Below, piece by piece: positions 9,912 through 20,346 of a DNA stretch of 64,000 nt. The DNA is from Candidatus Mediterraneibacter pullistercoris. Its GTDB lineage: Bacteria > Bacillota > Clostridia > Lachnospirales > Lachnospiraceae. The translations under genes were made by a program, and so were the position numbers. The notes beneath the pieces are model-generated. The model ran no database searches. It was not told the origin of the DNA and worked only from the letters and a program-made list of their open reading frames with translations. The stretch spans positions 109,572-173,571 of the forward strand of contig DXAU01000017.1 in NCBI GenBank assembly GCA_019116885.1. Reading direction: 5' to 3'. How positions within the stretch are numbered: position 1 is the first letter of the stretch; each line of letters opens with the position of its first letter.

Positions 9912-10981
9912 TATTTCGCTCCTTTCATCATCTCAATAAATCTGTCAAACAGGTAGCTGGAATCCTGCGGTCCCGGGCACGCCTCCGGGTGAAACTGCAC
10001 TGTGAAAATATTCTTGCCTGCATATGCAAGCCCTTCATTTGTACCGTCGTTTACGTTTATAAATGCCGGAACAGCAATCTGGGGATCTACCGACTTCTCA
10101 TCCACCACATAACCGTGATTCTGTGAGGAGATATAGACTCTTCCCGTATCCAGGTCTTTCACCGGATGGTTTCCGCCCCTGTGTCCGTATTTCAGTTTGT
10201 GTGTGGACGCACCCGTAGCAAGCGCCATGAGCTGATGTCCGAGACAGATGGCGAATATCGGAATATCTGTATTGTACAGCTTTCTGATTTCTTCGATAAC
10301 AGATGTGCAGTCCGCCGGATCTCCAGGTCCGTTGGAGAGCATGATACCGTCAGGATTGGATGAAATGATCTCTTGGGCGGTGGTGTGAGCCGGATAGACC
10401 GTCACTTCGCAGCCGCGCTGATTTAAAGACTTTGCGATATTATTTTTTGCGCCCAGGTCGAGAAGAGCGACTTTTAATCCCTCACCCTCAAGGACGTATT
10501 TTTCAGAACATGTCACTTTGGAGACAACGTCTCCCACTGCATATGCTTTCAACTTCGGGATGACCTGATCCAGATCATAATTCTCATCTGTCGTGATCAT
10601 GCCGTTCATCGTACCTTTTTCTCTCAGGATCTTTGTAAGAGCCCTCGTATCAATCCCTGCGATCCCGGGAATATCCTGCTGTTTCAGGAAGTCCTGTATC
10701 GTGCCCCCACATCGGAAGTTGCTGGGCATTCTCGATAATTCTCTTACGATATATCCGTCCGGCCACGCTTTCCTTGATTCCATGTCCGGCGTGATACCAT
10801 AGTTCCCGATCAGGGGATAGGTCATGACCACTGCCTGTCCTGCATAAGACGGATCAGTCAGCACCTCTAGATAGCCTGTCATAGATGTATTAAATACGAT
10901 CTCGCTGATACACTCCCGCTCTGATCCGATACTTGTGCCGGTGAATACCGTACCGTCTTCCAATATTAGAAACGCTTTCAT
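9911..10981 (-). CDS. carA: Carbamoyl-phosphate synthase small chain
   Basis: MKAFLILEDGTVFTG..., FAICLGHQLMALA class I GATase; stop overlaps carB start (TAATG). Confidence 0.97.
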   Translation of the reverse strand: MKAFLILEDGTVFTGTSIGSERECISEIVFNTSMTGYLEVLTDPSYAGQAVVMTYPLIGNYGITPDMESRKAWPDGYIVRELSRMPSNFRCGGTIQDFLKQQDIPGIAGIDTRALTKILREKGTMNGMITTDENYDLDQVIPKLKAYAVGDVVSKVTCSEKYVLEGEGLKVALLDLGAKNNIAKSLNQRGCEVTVYPAHTTAQEIISSNPDGIMLSNGPGDPADCTSVIEEIRKLYNTDIPIFAICLGHQLMALATGASTHKLKYGHRGGNHPVKDLDTGRVYISSQNHGYVVDEKSVDPQIAVPAFINVNDGTNEGLAYAGKNIFTVQFHPEACPGPQDSSYLFDRFIEMMKGAK

Positions 10982-11019
10982 CTGTTCACCCTTTCCCTTT
11001 GTATAATTCAATAACTGCC

Positions 11020-11039
11020 GTTACAGTCTGCACTGTAAC
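11020..11039. promoter_or_regulatory. Perfect small hairpin in carA leader
   Basis: gttacagt-ctgc-actgtaac, ~40 nt upstream of carA start. Confidence 0.4.
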
Positions 11040-11207
11040 ATCTCTCCTCTGAGAACAGATATGCCGTTGCATAGCAAAGGCACTCTTGGAGTCTTTTCAT
11101 CCAGAGCGCCCTCGTTCTCAAATTGTAAAGATTATACTACAACTGAGCTTATAATTCAACTGATAAATCCTGCAATAATATTCAGAAATACTTCTAAATA
11201 TTCAAAA

Positions 11208-12461
11208 CTACTGCTGATAATTCCAGAATACCATAATCTTATTGTGTATCTCATCCTCGATATATGTGTATTTCACCTGGCTGAGTCTATACACTGACCC
11301 CAGGGTCTGGACAGCCTTGGGAAAAAGTTCATTGATCACTTTATCCCGGGCCTCGTCATAGAGTTCCGCGGAAGAAAATTTACACACGAACATCTCCTCT
11401 CCCGCATAAATGCTGTCGGTCATATCACCGAGAAGAATCTGCGGGTCGTAGGAATCATAGTACATCCCGTTCATCCTGTAATAATTCAGATCATCTGAAT
11501 CACACGCCGGATATGCAATCTCACTGTCCGGCTCATGATCCGCCATGATCTCCGCATCTGTACAGCAAAGATAATCATAGTAGATGACATTGTCCGGGAT
11601 ATTCTCTCCATTATCAGAAGACAGGAAGACCGGATCTCCGAATGTTACGTCCATCTGATAATACTTCCCGCCGCAGTTGACAATATTCCATGCATGAGCT
11701 TCCTGTCCCTGGGCCGTCCCAACCACATAGATACATTCAATCCCCATATTGTCCAGCAGATACTGCGCTGCCCTGGAATAACCGGCGCACACAGAACTCT
11801 TCCCTACAAGGGCGCTGTAGATGTTCTGATTGTCCGGCGCGTTTTCATCATAATCGACGGTATTGACGAGATATTCATAGATATACCGTATCTTGTCATA
11901 TTCTCCTGCCGATGCATCGATTCCTTCCATACAGTCTGCGGCCGCCGCATCGATCTCTCTCTGCCGCTCCTCCTTTTCCGCAGGAGTACAGGAGTATCCG
12001 GGGCAGAATTCTGTGTAACTGTCATAGATCGTCATCCGGGAACTTCCAACGCACCAGAAAAGTTCCGGACAGTCATAGAGAAGATACTCATATACCTTTT
12101 CCGGGTGATCATCCCGCCCGGCATGAACAAGGATCGTCTCTTCCATGCTGCTCACTCCCTGAAGCAGTTCCCTGTAGACCGTCTGCTCTTCTTCTGTAAG
12201 CTGCTGATAATAAAAGTGACCGGAAACTTCCTCCGCCGTCACACTGACTTCCGGAAAATCCACGCCTGCTGTCTGCAGTGTATGAACCGTTTTTTCCACA
12301 GACCCGCCGAACGTCTCCCTGACCTGCGCGCCAAACCTGTCTGCAGCCCAGGGGATTCCATACGCAGCTCCTCCGCCGAGTATGATAAGCATTACAAGGG
12401 CAGTTACGCACCCCGTCCTGCGCTTTCGTCTCTCTCTTTGAATTCTCCTTTTTCCTGCCAT
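11208..12461 (-). CDS. Transglutaminase-like domain secreted/membrane protein
   Basis: GKSSVCAGYSRAAQYLLDNMGIECIYV...AHAWNIV core motifs; N-terminal TM. Confidence 0.8.
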   Translation of the reverse strand: MAGKRRIQRERRKRRTGCVTALVMLIILGGGAAYGIPWAADRFGAQVRETFGGSVEKTVHTLQTAGVDFPEVSVTAEEVSGHFYYQQLTEEEQTVYRELLQGVSSMEETILVHAGRDDHPEKVYEYLLYDCPELFWCVGSSRMTIYDSYTEFCPGYSCTPAEKEERQREIDAAAADCMEGIDASAGEYDKIRYIYEYLVNTVDYDENAPDNQNIYSALVGKSSVCAGYSRAAQYLLDNMGIECIYVVGTAQGQEAHAWNIVNCGGKYYQMDVTFGDPVFLSSDNGENIPDNVIYYDYLCCTDAEIMADHEPDSEIAYPACDSDDLNYYRMNGMYYDSYDPQILLGDMTDSIYAGEEMFVCKFSSAELYDEARDKVINELFPKAVQTLGSVYRLSQVKYTYIEDEIHNKIMVFWNYQQ

Positions 12462-12543
12462 AGGACTCCTCTCTGATATCCCTCTGTATCGCTGTATGCT
12501 TTCCCGCTTTCCTCTCCTGCTTCATAGTGTACATTCCGGCTCT

Positions 12544-13824
12544 TTACGTCAGCTCCGCGATCCTCGACACTCCCACATAGATCTCCGAAATCTTATACCA
12601 TGTGGGATAATCTACTTTCCCCGTTGCAGGAAGTCCGAATACTGACTGGAATTCCTTTACTGCATTCTCTGTTGCAGGGCCGTAGATGCCGTCCGCTGTA
12701 ATCTTTGGCAGAGCCGGATACGCCCCTGCGATCACATTAAGCTGTTCCTGCATCTGACGCACTTTCGCTCCGCTGGCCCCTTCCTCAAGAGTATATCCCG
12801 GCCAGGACGCGGGTATTCCTGAGATTTCTTCCGCAGAATTGATGTACATGTCGTCTCCGTAGAAATACCTCAGTATCTCGATCGGAGAATACCCCTTGTC
12901 TCCCAGTTCTTTAGACCCCCACTGTGTCATCCAGTCCGGACAGCTCACGCGTCGCCCGTCACAGTACTGGGTCAGGATCGGCTGTCTTACATTCGGTCTG
13001 GACAGGTATGCTGCAAACAGCTCATCTACGATTCCGGATATCGTGTCATAAAAATTTCTTTCCGGTATCCACTTATGGTCAAATGCAGTGGAGGAAGTAA
13101 TGGTGAAATCATAGCCCCGGTTCCTGTACCATTCTGTGTATACTCTGTTGAGTGTAAATGACATAATCGCCAGCACATTTGCACGTATCGTATCTGCCGG
13201 CCATGTGGCATATATCTCACTGGACGCCACATTTTTGATATAGTCTTTGTACTTCACATAGTAGTTCGTCGCCGTCGTATCTCTGGGCGAACCATCATGG
13301 ACAACAATATACTCCGGCACGACCACCCGGCTCAATACGATCTCACCGGACTCATTTGTCGGCTTGATCTCATCTTCTGCTATCTTGGGCGGGTAATCGC
13401 CGTATAAAGTATGAGCGGGGATCACGAATACTTCCTCTTCTTCCCCACCCGTTTCACTCGGCCGCATCCTGACATTCTGGATCGCCTTTACATTTGCAAG
13501 TATCTCAGTCCCGGCGATGCTCACCGGTTCAAATCCCGGCGCACTGACATCCAGTGTGTACTCTGAATATGGCTGCCGTTCATTGTTCGGATCCAGACTC
13601 CATTCCTCAGGCGGCGCATCCAGTGTGAGCACCTCGCTCTGTCCGGAAGAGTCCGTGGTCACCTGTTCCAGTGTCTGTTCCGGCACCCCTGTATACGAGA
13701 TGGATATCCGCGCCTCCCCGATGGGACGGGAATCCACTGTAGAGGTAACATTGATCTGAAGCTCCCCTTTTCCCGAAGTCTCGTCCTGCATTGCTCTTAT
13801 ATACTGCATAAATGTCTCCCGCAT
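12544..13824 (-). CDS. Peptidoglycan-binding domain protein
   Basis: C-terminal GASGAKVRQMQEQLNVIAGAYPALPKITADGIYGPATENAVKEFQSVFGLPATGKVDYPTWYKI = PG_binding_1. Confidence 0.8.
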   Translation of the reverse strand: MRETFMQYIRAMQDETSGKGELQINVTSTVDSRPIGEARISISYTGVPEQTLEQVTTDSSGQSEVLTLDAPPEEWSLDPNNERQPYSEYTLDVSAPGFEPVSIAGTEILANVKAIQNVRMRPSETGGEEEEVFVIPAHTLYGDYPPKIAEDEIKPTNESGEIVLSRVVVPEYIVVHDGSPRDTTATNYYVKYKDYIKNVASSEIYATWPADTIRANVLAIMSFTLNRVYTEWYRNRGYDFTITSSTAFDHKWIPERNFYDTISGIVDELFAAYLSRPNVRQPILTQYCDGRRVSCPDWMTQWGSKELGDKGYSPIEILRYFYGDDMYINSAEEISGIPASWPGYTLEEGASGAKVRQMQEQLNVIAGAYPALPKITADGIYGPATENAVKEFQSVFGLPATGKVDYPTWYKISEIYVGVSRIAELT

Positions 13825-13862
13825 AGAAATGATCTATTAATTATATATGCGGGAGACGTTCT

Positions 13863-14894
13863 TTAGAACAGTTTCATAATATCGTTGAACATGATTACGA
13901 CCATGAGTACCATAAGAAGCGCAAATCCTGCGAAATGCACCATCCCCTCTTTCTCGGGCGGCACACGTTTGCGCCGTATGGCCTCCACAATAAGAAATAC
14001 AAGTCTGCCGCCGTCCAAAGCCGGAATAGGAAGCAGGTTCATCACTCCAAGGTTCGCAGACAGAAGGGTGCCAAAATTTATCAGGCTTAACATAATTACT
14101 GCAAATCCTGACGGAGCGGCCGACTCATAGACGTCGTCCACAACTGCGACAATCCCAACCGGACCAGACATATCCTGAAGTCCCACCTGTCCTGTCACCA
14201 GCATTCGCAGACAGTCCACTGTATAGTGCATCCAGTACTCCAGTCTGTAGAATCCATACTGCAGGGTTCCGAAGAATCCTGGACGCTCGAAGTTCCCGCT
14301 GCTCATTCCCAGAAGAGGCGAAGCATCTCCTTCAAGCTGTCTTGGCTCTATCTGTACCGTATACTCCTCGCCGCCGCGTTCATACACTACCTCATAAGGC
14401 GCATCATCCGGATGCGTCAGTGTGTAAAGCCGCACATCATCCCATATATGGACGCTGCGTCCGTTGATCTCCTTTATCACATCTCCTGCCTGAAGTCCCT
14501 GTTCCTGTGCAGAATAACCATCGGCTACCCCGCTGATCTCCGTGGACTGATAGCCCGTCGCGCCGACCAGAATCACACAGAAAATCCATGCAAGAAGCAG
14601 ATTGAAGAGCGGTCCTGCCACGATGACAGATATCCTCGCCCATACAGATTTGCTGTTGAAACTCCCCTCGGATATATCGTCCGCATCATCCTCTCCCATC
14701 ATACATGCGCCTCCAAAAGGGAGCAGTTTGATGCAGAAGAATGTGCCTCCGATCTTTTTCCCTATCAGAGTCGGCCCAAGTCCCAGGGAAAATTCATCCA
14801 CCCGGATACCGTTTGCCTTGGCCAGAATAAAATGACCCAGCTCATGAAATATGATTATAAAGCTGAATAGTAAGATCGCTATGATTATACCCAT
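13863..14894 (-). CDS. rseP: RIP metalloprotease (site-2 protease)
   Basis: IIFHELGHFILAKANGI, PDZ domain, NLLPIPALDGGRLVF. Confidence 0.95.
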   Translation of the reverse strand: MGIIIAILLFSFIIIFHELGHFILAKANGIRVDEFSLGLGPTLIGKKIGGTFFCIKLLPFGGACMMGEDDADDISEGSFNSKSVWARISVIVAGPLFNLLLAWIFCVILVGATGYQSTEISGVADGYSAQEQGLQAGDVIKEINGRSVHIWDDVRLYTLTHPDDAPYEVVYERGGEEYTVQIEPRQLEGDASPLLGMSSGNFERPGFFGTLQYGFYRLEYWMHYTVDCLRMLVTGQVGLQDMSGPVGIVAVVDDVYESAAPSGFAVIMLSLINFGTLLSANLGVMNLLPIPALDGGRLVFLIVEAIRRKRVPPEKEGMVHFAGFALLMVLMVVIMFNDIMKLF

Positions 14895-14956
14895 GTATTA
14901 CCACCTTTTTTAATCAAGACTCGCCCTGTCTCATATAAACTTTATTGTTCTTTATT

Positions 14957-16108
14957 TCAGAAGTGAGACATTCTGCATCTGATAAATTCATATGTTTCCT
15001 GTTCTGTCTTTAGTATCTCTTCCACATTCGGGTTTTTGATATTCTTGTGATTCTCCATACACGCCTGGATAATCTCGGGTATCTGGAGATACCGGATCTT
15101 ACGTTCCAAAAACAGCGCCACTGCTTTTTCATTGGCGGCGTTGAATACCGTTGGAAGAGAGCCCCCTTCCCTGCCTGCCTGGATCGCCAGTTTCAGCCCG
15201 AAGAATGTCTCCATATCCGGCTTCTCAAATGTGATCTGGGTCAAAGCGCTGAAATCCAGCCTGTCTCCGGGAAGATATCTTCTCTCCGGATAATAGAGCG
15301 CATACTGGATCGGCAGCTTCATATCCGGTGTACCAAGCTGCGCGATCACTGCTCCGTCCACGTATTCCACCATGGAGTGTATGATGCTCTGCGGCTGAAC
15401 AACTACCTGAATCTGCTCCATATTGACTCCGAAGAGCCATTTTGCCTCTATCACTTCAAGCCCCTTATTTACCATTGTAGAAGAGTCGATCGTGATCTTG
15501 CGCCCCATCTCCCAGTTGGGATGCTTCAGGGCGTCTTCCACCTGTATATTTTCCAGTTCGTGCCGTTTCTTTCCCCGGAACGGTCCGCCTGACGCAGTCA
15601 GCAGTATCTTGTGCAGCGCGTTCTCCTGACCGCCCTGCAGCGACTGGAAGATCGCGCTGTGCTCACTGTCCACCGGAAGGATGGATACGTGGCGCTCCTT
15701 TGCCAGAGGCATAATGATATGTCCCGCGGTAACAAGCGTCTCTTTGTTCGCCAGAGCAATATCCTTGCCCGCCCGGATCGCTTCGATCGTGGGCTGGATG
15801 CCGATCATCCCGACGATGGCTGTCACGAGGATCTCCGCCTCCTGCTCTGACGCCGCAGCCAGAAGTCCCTCCATGCCCGACATCACTTCTACCTGCATAT
15901 CACGCACACGGACCTTTAACTCAGCAGCAGACTCCTGGCTCCACACGGCCGCGATCTTTGGCTCAAACTCACGGATCTGTTTTTCCAGAAGATCGATGTT
16001 TCTGCCCGCCGCCAGAGCCGTCACCCTGATATCTTTATTTGTCCTTACGATCTCGAGTGTCTGGGTCCCGATAGATCCGGTAGAACCCAGGATAGCTATT
16101 TTTTTCAT
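14957..16108 (-). CDS. dxr: 1-deoxy-D-xylulose 5-phosphate reductoisomerase
   Basis: MKKIAILGSTGSIGTQTLEIV, ALANKETLVTAG, PVDSEHSAIFQ. Confidence 0.97.
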   Translation of the reverse strand: MKKIAILGSTGSIGTQTLEIVRTNKDIRVTALAAGRNIDLLEKQIREFEPKIAAVWSQESAAELKVRVRDMQVEVMSGMEGLLAAASEQEAEILVTAIVGMIGIQPTIEAIRAGKDIALANKETLVTAGHIIMPLAKERHVSILPVDSEHSAIFQSLQGGQENALHKILLTASGGPFRGKKRHELENIQVEDALKHPNWEMGRKITIDSSTMVNKGLEVIEAKWLFGVNMEQIQVVVQPQSIIHSMVEYVDGAVIAQLGTPDMKLPIQYALYYPERRYLPGDRLDFSALTQITFEKPDMETFFGLKLAIQAGREGGSLPTVFNAANEKAVALFLERKIRYLQIPEIIQACMENHKNIKNPNVEEILKTEQETYEFIRCRMSHF

Positions 16109-16152
16109 CTGTTCTTAACCTCATTTTGTGTGTTGCCCGGATGTCCCGTCTT

Positions 16153-16965
16153 TTACAGGATGATGGCAAGATAGTATATGATCGGCGCTGTAAATATGAC
16201 ACTGTCAAAACGGTCGAGTATTCCCCCGTGTCCCGGGATAAGCTTTCCGTAATCTTTGATGTTATGGTATCTCTTGATCGCAGATGCGGCCAGATCGCCG
16301 ATCTGGGAGATCGCGCCTCCGGCGGCCCCGATGAACGCGTATGTCAGGACGTCCGCGTCTGCGCCGCCCCACTGGTTGATCGCCAGAGCATAGATCACTC
16401 CTATGAGCGCTGCCCCGAGGATGCCGCCTATGCCGCCCTCAACAGATTTCTTCGGACTTAAAACCGGAGCCATCTTGTGCTTTCCAATCAGCATGCCGAC
16501 ACAGTACGCGCATGTGTCGCATCCCCAGGAGCAGACGAACACAAGCCACACTGTAAAAATACCCTCCGGCAGAATCCGGGTCTGATAGATATAGGACAGC
16601 ATCACTGCTATATAGAACAGGCCGAAAAATGACGCAAAGATCTGCTGTGTATTATATTTGGGATAGGCAAATACAAGCACTGCCATCTGACAGATCAGGT
16701 AAGCCATGAAAAGCATCGTCTGCCAGGACAGTTCTTCATTTGAAATCCATGGCTCAAAATAGATGAGGGCATAGTAAATTACCGCGAAAGCATATCCCAC
16801 GATCCCCGGCGCTTTCTTCTCAATGGAAAATACCCTGTAAAGCTCGTACATCCCGATCAGACTGATCAGGAGCAGGACACCGAACAGGAGTTCCCCTCCT
16901 GTAATCAGTGTCGCCAGGGCAATGACCATCAGCAGTATTCCACTTAACAGACGTGTTCTGAACAT
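16153..16965 (-). CDS. cdsA: Phosphatidate cytidylyltransferase
   Basis: C-terminal SQIGDLAASAIKRYHNIKDYGKLIPGHGGILDRFDS signature. Confidence 0.95.
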   Translation of the reverse strand: MFRTRLLSGILLMVIALATLITGGELLFGVLLLISLIGMYELYRVFSIEKKAPGIVGYAFAVIYYALIYFEPWISNEELSWQTMLFMAYLICQMAVLVFAYPKYNTQQIFASFFGLFYIAVMLSYIYQTRILPEGIFTVWLVFVCSWGCDTCAYCVGMLIGKHKMAPVLSPKKSVEGGIGGILGAALIGVIYALAINQWGGADADVLTYAFIGAAGGAISQIGDLAASAIKRYHNIKDYGKLIPGHGGILDRFDSVIFTAPIIYYLAIIL

Positions 16966-16969
16966 AAAC

Positions 16970-17677
16970 TCATGCCTCCTCTACTCCGCCGAATCTTCTA
17001 TGCCTGTGATTGTATTCCTCTATCGCTTTTACCAGTTCCTCTTTTGTGAAATCGGGCCACGGAACATCTGTAAAATAGAACTCCGCGTATGCGAGCTGCC
17101 AGAGCATATAGTTGGACAGCCTCTGCTCACCGCTCGTGCGGATCATCAGATCTGGATCTGGGACTCCGTGCGTGTCAAGATAGGATTCAAACACCGATTC
17201 ACTGATCTCATCCGGCTTAAGCCTGCCTTCCGCGCAGTCCTGAGCCATTTTTTTCGCAGCCCTGGTGATCTCGTCCCTGCTGCCATAATTGAGCGCAATC
17301 GTAAAATTAAGACCGCCATTGTTCACTGTCGCCGCCTCGAGCTCCCGAATCCTGCTCTTGATATCATTGTCCAACGGATCGATATCGCCGATGACCCGGA
17401 TCTTCATGTCGTTTTTTTCAGCAGTCTTTAAGCAGGTCTTCATATAATTGCGGAGCAGCTTCATGAGCGCAGCCACCTCTCCGTCCGGACGGTTCCAGTT
17501 CTCCGTGGAGAACGCATAGACTGTCAGATACTTCACTCCCATGCGCCATGCTTCTTCGCAGATGCGCTCCACGTTCTTGCTTCCCTGGGCATGTCCGTAA
17601 TTGCGCGGCATGCCTTTGGATTTCGCCCATCTTCCGTTTCCGTCCAGTATGATCGCAATATGCTGCGGTACCTTCAT
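16970..17677 (-). CDS. uppS: Isoprenyl (undecaprenyl-PP) transferase
   Basis: HIAIILDGNGRWAKSKGMPRNYGHAQG; DLMIRTSGEQRLSNYMLWQLAYAEFYF. Confidence 0.97.
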   Translation of the reverse strand: MKVPQHIAIILDGNGRWAKSKGMPRNYGHAQGSKNVERICEEAWRMGVKYLTVYAFSTENWNRPDGEVAALMKLLRNYMKTCLKTAEKNDMKIRVIGDIDPLDNDIKSRIRELEAATVNNGGLNFTIALNYGSRDEITRAAKKMAQDCAEGRLKPDEISESVFESYLDTHGVPDPDLMIRTSGEQRLSNYMLWQLAYAEFYFTDVPWPDFTKEELVKAIEEYNHRHRRFGGVEEA

Positions 17678-17713
17678 CTTCTCTTCCTCTCACTCTGCTA
17701 TTATATACACTGG

Positions 17714-17743
17714 AAAGGGGGCTTAAACTTTAAAGCCCCCTTT
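17714..17743. terminator. Rho-independent terminator between frr and uppS
   Basis: aaagggggctt...aagcccccttt stem with flanking A/T runs. Confidence 0.7.
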
Positions 17744-17759
17744 TAATGTAAGTGTAACC

Positions 17760-18311
17760 TTATACTGTCATGATCTCTTTTGATTTTGTCTCGATCATCT
17801 TATCAATCTTTGCAATGTATTTGTCTGTGAGCTTCTGAAGCTCATCCTCAAGGTCCTTGATTCCATCTTCAGAGATTTCAGTTCCTTTCAGTTTCTTAAA
17901 CGCCACGTTTCCGTCACGCCGGATATTTCGGACGGCTACTTTCGCTGTCTCGCCTTTTTTCTTCACATCTTTTGCCAGTTCTTTTCTCCGCTCTTCGGTA
18001 AGTTCCGGGAACACGAGACGGATAGTGGAACCATCGTTGGTCGGATTAATCCCGATGTCGGAGGTGAGGATCGCTTTTTCAATCTCTTTGAGCATACTCT
18101 TCTCCCATGGCTGGATCTGGATCATTCTCGCCTCCGGAACGGATACGTTCGCCACCTGCTGGATCGGTGTAGGCGCTCCGTAGTAATCCACAGACAGCTT
18201 GTCCAGTACATGGGGATTGGCACGTCCCGCACGGATCGTTGCAAGCTCACTGTCAAGATTGTTGATTGTTTTTGTCATTTTTGTGTCATATACAGCTACT
18301 TTTTCATTCAT
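17760..18311 (-). CDS. frr: Ribosome recycling factor
   Basis: [44 protein letters not shown]. Confidence 0.97.
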   Translation of the reverse strand: MNEKVAVYDTKMTKTINNLDSELATIRAGRANPHVLDKLSVDYYGAPTPIQQVANVSVPEARMIQIQPWEKSMLKEIEKAILTSDIGINPTNDGSTIRLVFPELTEERRKELAKDVKKKGETAKVAVRNIRRDGNVAFKKLKGTEISEDGIKDLEDELQKLTDKYIAKIDKMIETKSKEIMTV

Positions 18312-18323
18312 TGTGAAATCCTC

Positions 18324-19019
18324 CTACACTGTTACTTTTGTTCCGGTAAAGTTCCCGCTCATCGTCTCCACAATACTGTTTTCTTCATTGAGTCCAAACA
18401 CGAGCATCGGCATCTTATTTTCAAGACAGAGGATCGACGCTGTCAGGTCTACTGCCGCAAGTTTCTTGTCGATCACTTCCTGGATGGAGACTTCATCGTA
18501 CTTGACTGCCGCCGGATTCACTTTCGGATCGCTGTCATAGATACCGTCGATCGCTTTCGCAAGGAGCATAGCATCCGCCTCAATCTCAACGGCTCTTAAT
18601 ACCGCCCCTGTATCCGTAGAAAAGTACGGGTGTCCTGTCCCGCCTGCAAAAAAGATCACTTTTCCTTTTTCAAGAGCTTCCACCGCTGCATCCTTTGAGA
18701 ACAGGGAAGTAAAGGAACCGCACACAAACGGAGTGAACACTTCGGTCTTCATTCCCGCATATCTGAAAATATCAGACACGTAAATACAGTTCATCACTGT
18801 GGCAAGCATGCCGATCTGATCCGCTTTCGTCCTGTCAATCGTCTCGCTTGTGCGTCCCCGCCAGAAATTACCGCCTCCTGTCACGATAGCCACTTGAATC
18901 CCGTCATCCACCAGCTTCTTCACCTGTTCGGCAACTCCGATACATGTCGCTTCGTCAAATCCTGTCTTTTTTTCACCTGCGAGGGCTTCCCCGCTCAGCT
19001 TGAGCAATACTCTTTTCAT
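18324..19019 (-). CDS. pyrH: UMP kinase
   Basis: MKRVLLKLSGEALAG..., VTGGGNFWRGR, GTGHPYFSTDTGA. Confidence 0.97.
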   Translation of the reverse strand: MKRVLLKLSGEALAGEKKTGFDEATCIGVAEQVKKLVDDGIQVAIVTGGGNFWRGRTSETIDRTKADQIGMLATVMNCIYVSDIFRYAGMKTEVFTPFVCGSFTSLFSKDAAVEALEKGKVIFFAGGTGHPYFSTDTGAVLRAVEIEADAMLLAKAIDGIYDSDPKVNPAAVKYDEVSIQEVIDKKLAAVDLTASILCLENKMPMLVFGLNEENSIVETMSGNFTGTKVTV

Positions 19020-19126
19020 ATAAACAAGCTCCTTTGATTTCTCTGCTAAAATGAAGTATAACATAAGTTTTCCAATTTGTCATGTACATATCCGGCATCC
19101 CGGACGCACTGTCATGATCTTTCTTT

Positions 19127-19810
19127 CTACTGTACGGCAAACATAGAAAAAAGCACTGTCATGATCCCGCAGATCCCTATGGCAAGCCCGCTCATTGCGC
19201 CTTCTATCTCCCCCATTTCGATTGCCTTGGATGTTCCAACCGCATGGCTTGAAGCTCCGATGGCAAGACCTGCCGCAACCGGGTCTGACACATGAAAGAT
19301 GCGGATAAGAAAAGGCGCCAGGATACTGCCCAGTATTCCTGTAAATATTACTGCCGCAACCGTAACCGGAATCATCCCGCCCGCCGGCTCCGCAATGCTG
19401 ACAGCGATCGGTGTGGTCACAGATTTCGGCAGGAGAGATACGGTAAGTCCCTCGTCCAGTCCAAACAGCCGGCACAGCAGATACACACACACCATAGATG
19501 CGGCAGAACCGGCCGCACACCCCACAAGTACCGGAAGCCAGTACTGTTTCAGTATCCGGAGTTTTGTATACACTGCAACCGCCAGACATGCCGTGGCCGG
19601 CGCAAGAAACATGTTGATGATCTCTCCGCCTTCATTGTAGGATTCATAAGGAATCCTGAATATGAGCAGAACTGCGCATACTAGAACGATTGCTATGACC
19701 AGAGGATTACAGAACGGAGTCTTGAATTTCTGATGCAGTCCGACCCCGATTCCAAAAGCGATTACACTAAGCGCCACTCCAAAATACGGAGACGAAAACA
19801 CCTCACTCAT
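19127..19810 (-). CDS. LrgB family protein
   Basis: PKSVTTPIAVSIAEPAGGMIPVTVAAVIFTGILG; ASSHAVGTSKAIEMGEIEGAMSGLA. Confidence 0.93.
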   Translation of the reverse strand: MSEVFSSPYFGVALSVIAFGIGVGLHQKFKTPFCNPLVIAIVLVCAVLLIFRIPYESYNEGGEIINMFLAPATACLAVAVYTKLRILKQYWLPVLVGCAAGSAASMVCVYLLCRLFGLDEGLTVSLLPKSVTTPIAVSIAEPAGGMIPVTVAAVIFTGILGSILAPFLIRIFHVSDPVAAGLAIGASSHAVGTSKAIEMGEIEGAMSGLAIGICGIMTVLFSMFAVQ

Positions 19811-20168
19811 TATTTTTCCTCCTTTCCATCCACCGGACGGTCAGCCTTACGCTCCACGCTGTCACCAGAAAAGTGGCCACTGTTGAGATGATGCAGATCA
19901 CCACAATCTTTATCCATGCGTCTTTAAGCACATCCGTATAATCAATGATACTCACCCCTGCGGGCACAAAGAAAAAGGCCATGTTTTCCAGCAGAAAATC
20001 CGCCTTCTCCTGGATATGTTCAATCTTTAAAATACCTGTAAGCAGGCAGAGAAACAAGAGGATCATCCCGATAATGCCGGCAGGAAATGCAAACGGCAGG
20101 ATCTTCTCCACAAGAACGCCCAGCCAGCAGACGGCAAAAATGATCCCGATCTGTCTTATGATCTTCAT
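19803..20168 (-). CDS. CidA/LrgA family protein
   Basis: MKIIRQIGIIFAVCWLGVLVEKILPFAFPAGIIGMILLFLCL...FFFVPAGVSIIDY; adjacent to LrgB. Confidence 0.9.
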   Translation of the reverse strand: MKIIRQIGIIFAVCWLGVLVEKILPFAFPAGIIGMILLFLCLLTGILKIEHIQEKADFLLENMAFFFVPAGVSIIDYTDVLKDAWIKIVVICIISTVATFLVTAWSVRLTVRWMERRKNNE

Positions 20169-20200
20169 AATGTTTCTTTCCTTTCTGTCTCGGAAAATTA

Positions 20201-20229
20201 TTGACATTCCAGTTTCTATGATTTATGAT
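20201..20229 (+). promoter_or_regulatory. Consensus sigma-A promoter for aroF-aroB
   Basis: TTGACA-N17-TATGAT. Confidence 0.75.
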
Positions 20230-20346
20230 ACTATTGGTTTCGCGCTTTAAACAACTAAAATTTTACAGTGCGAAGTTACCGTTGTCAGATGATATCTGTT
20301 ATCAAAACACCTTTCTATTATAAATGAAACTGGAGGAAAAGCAAGA

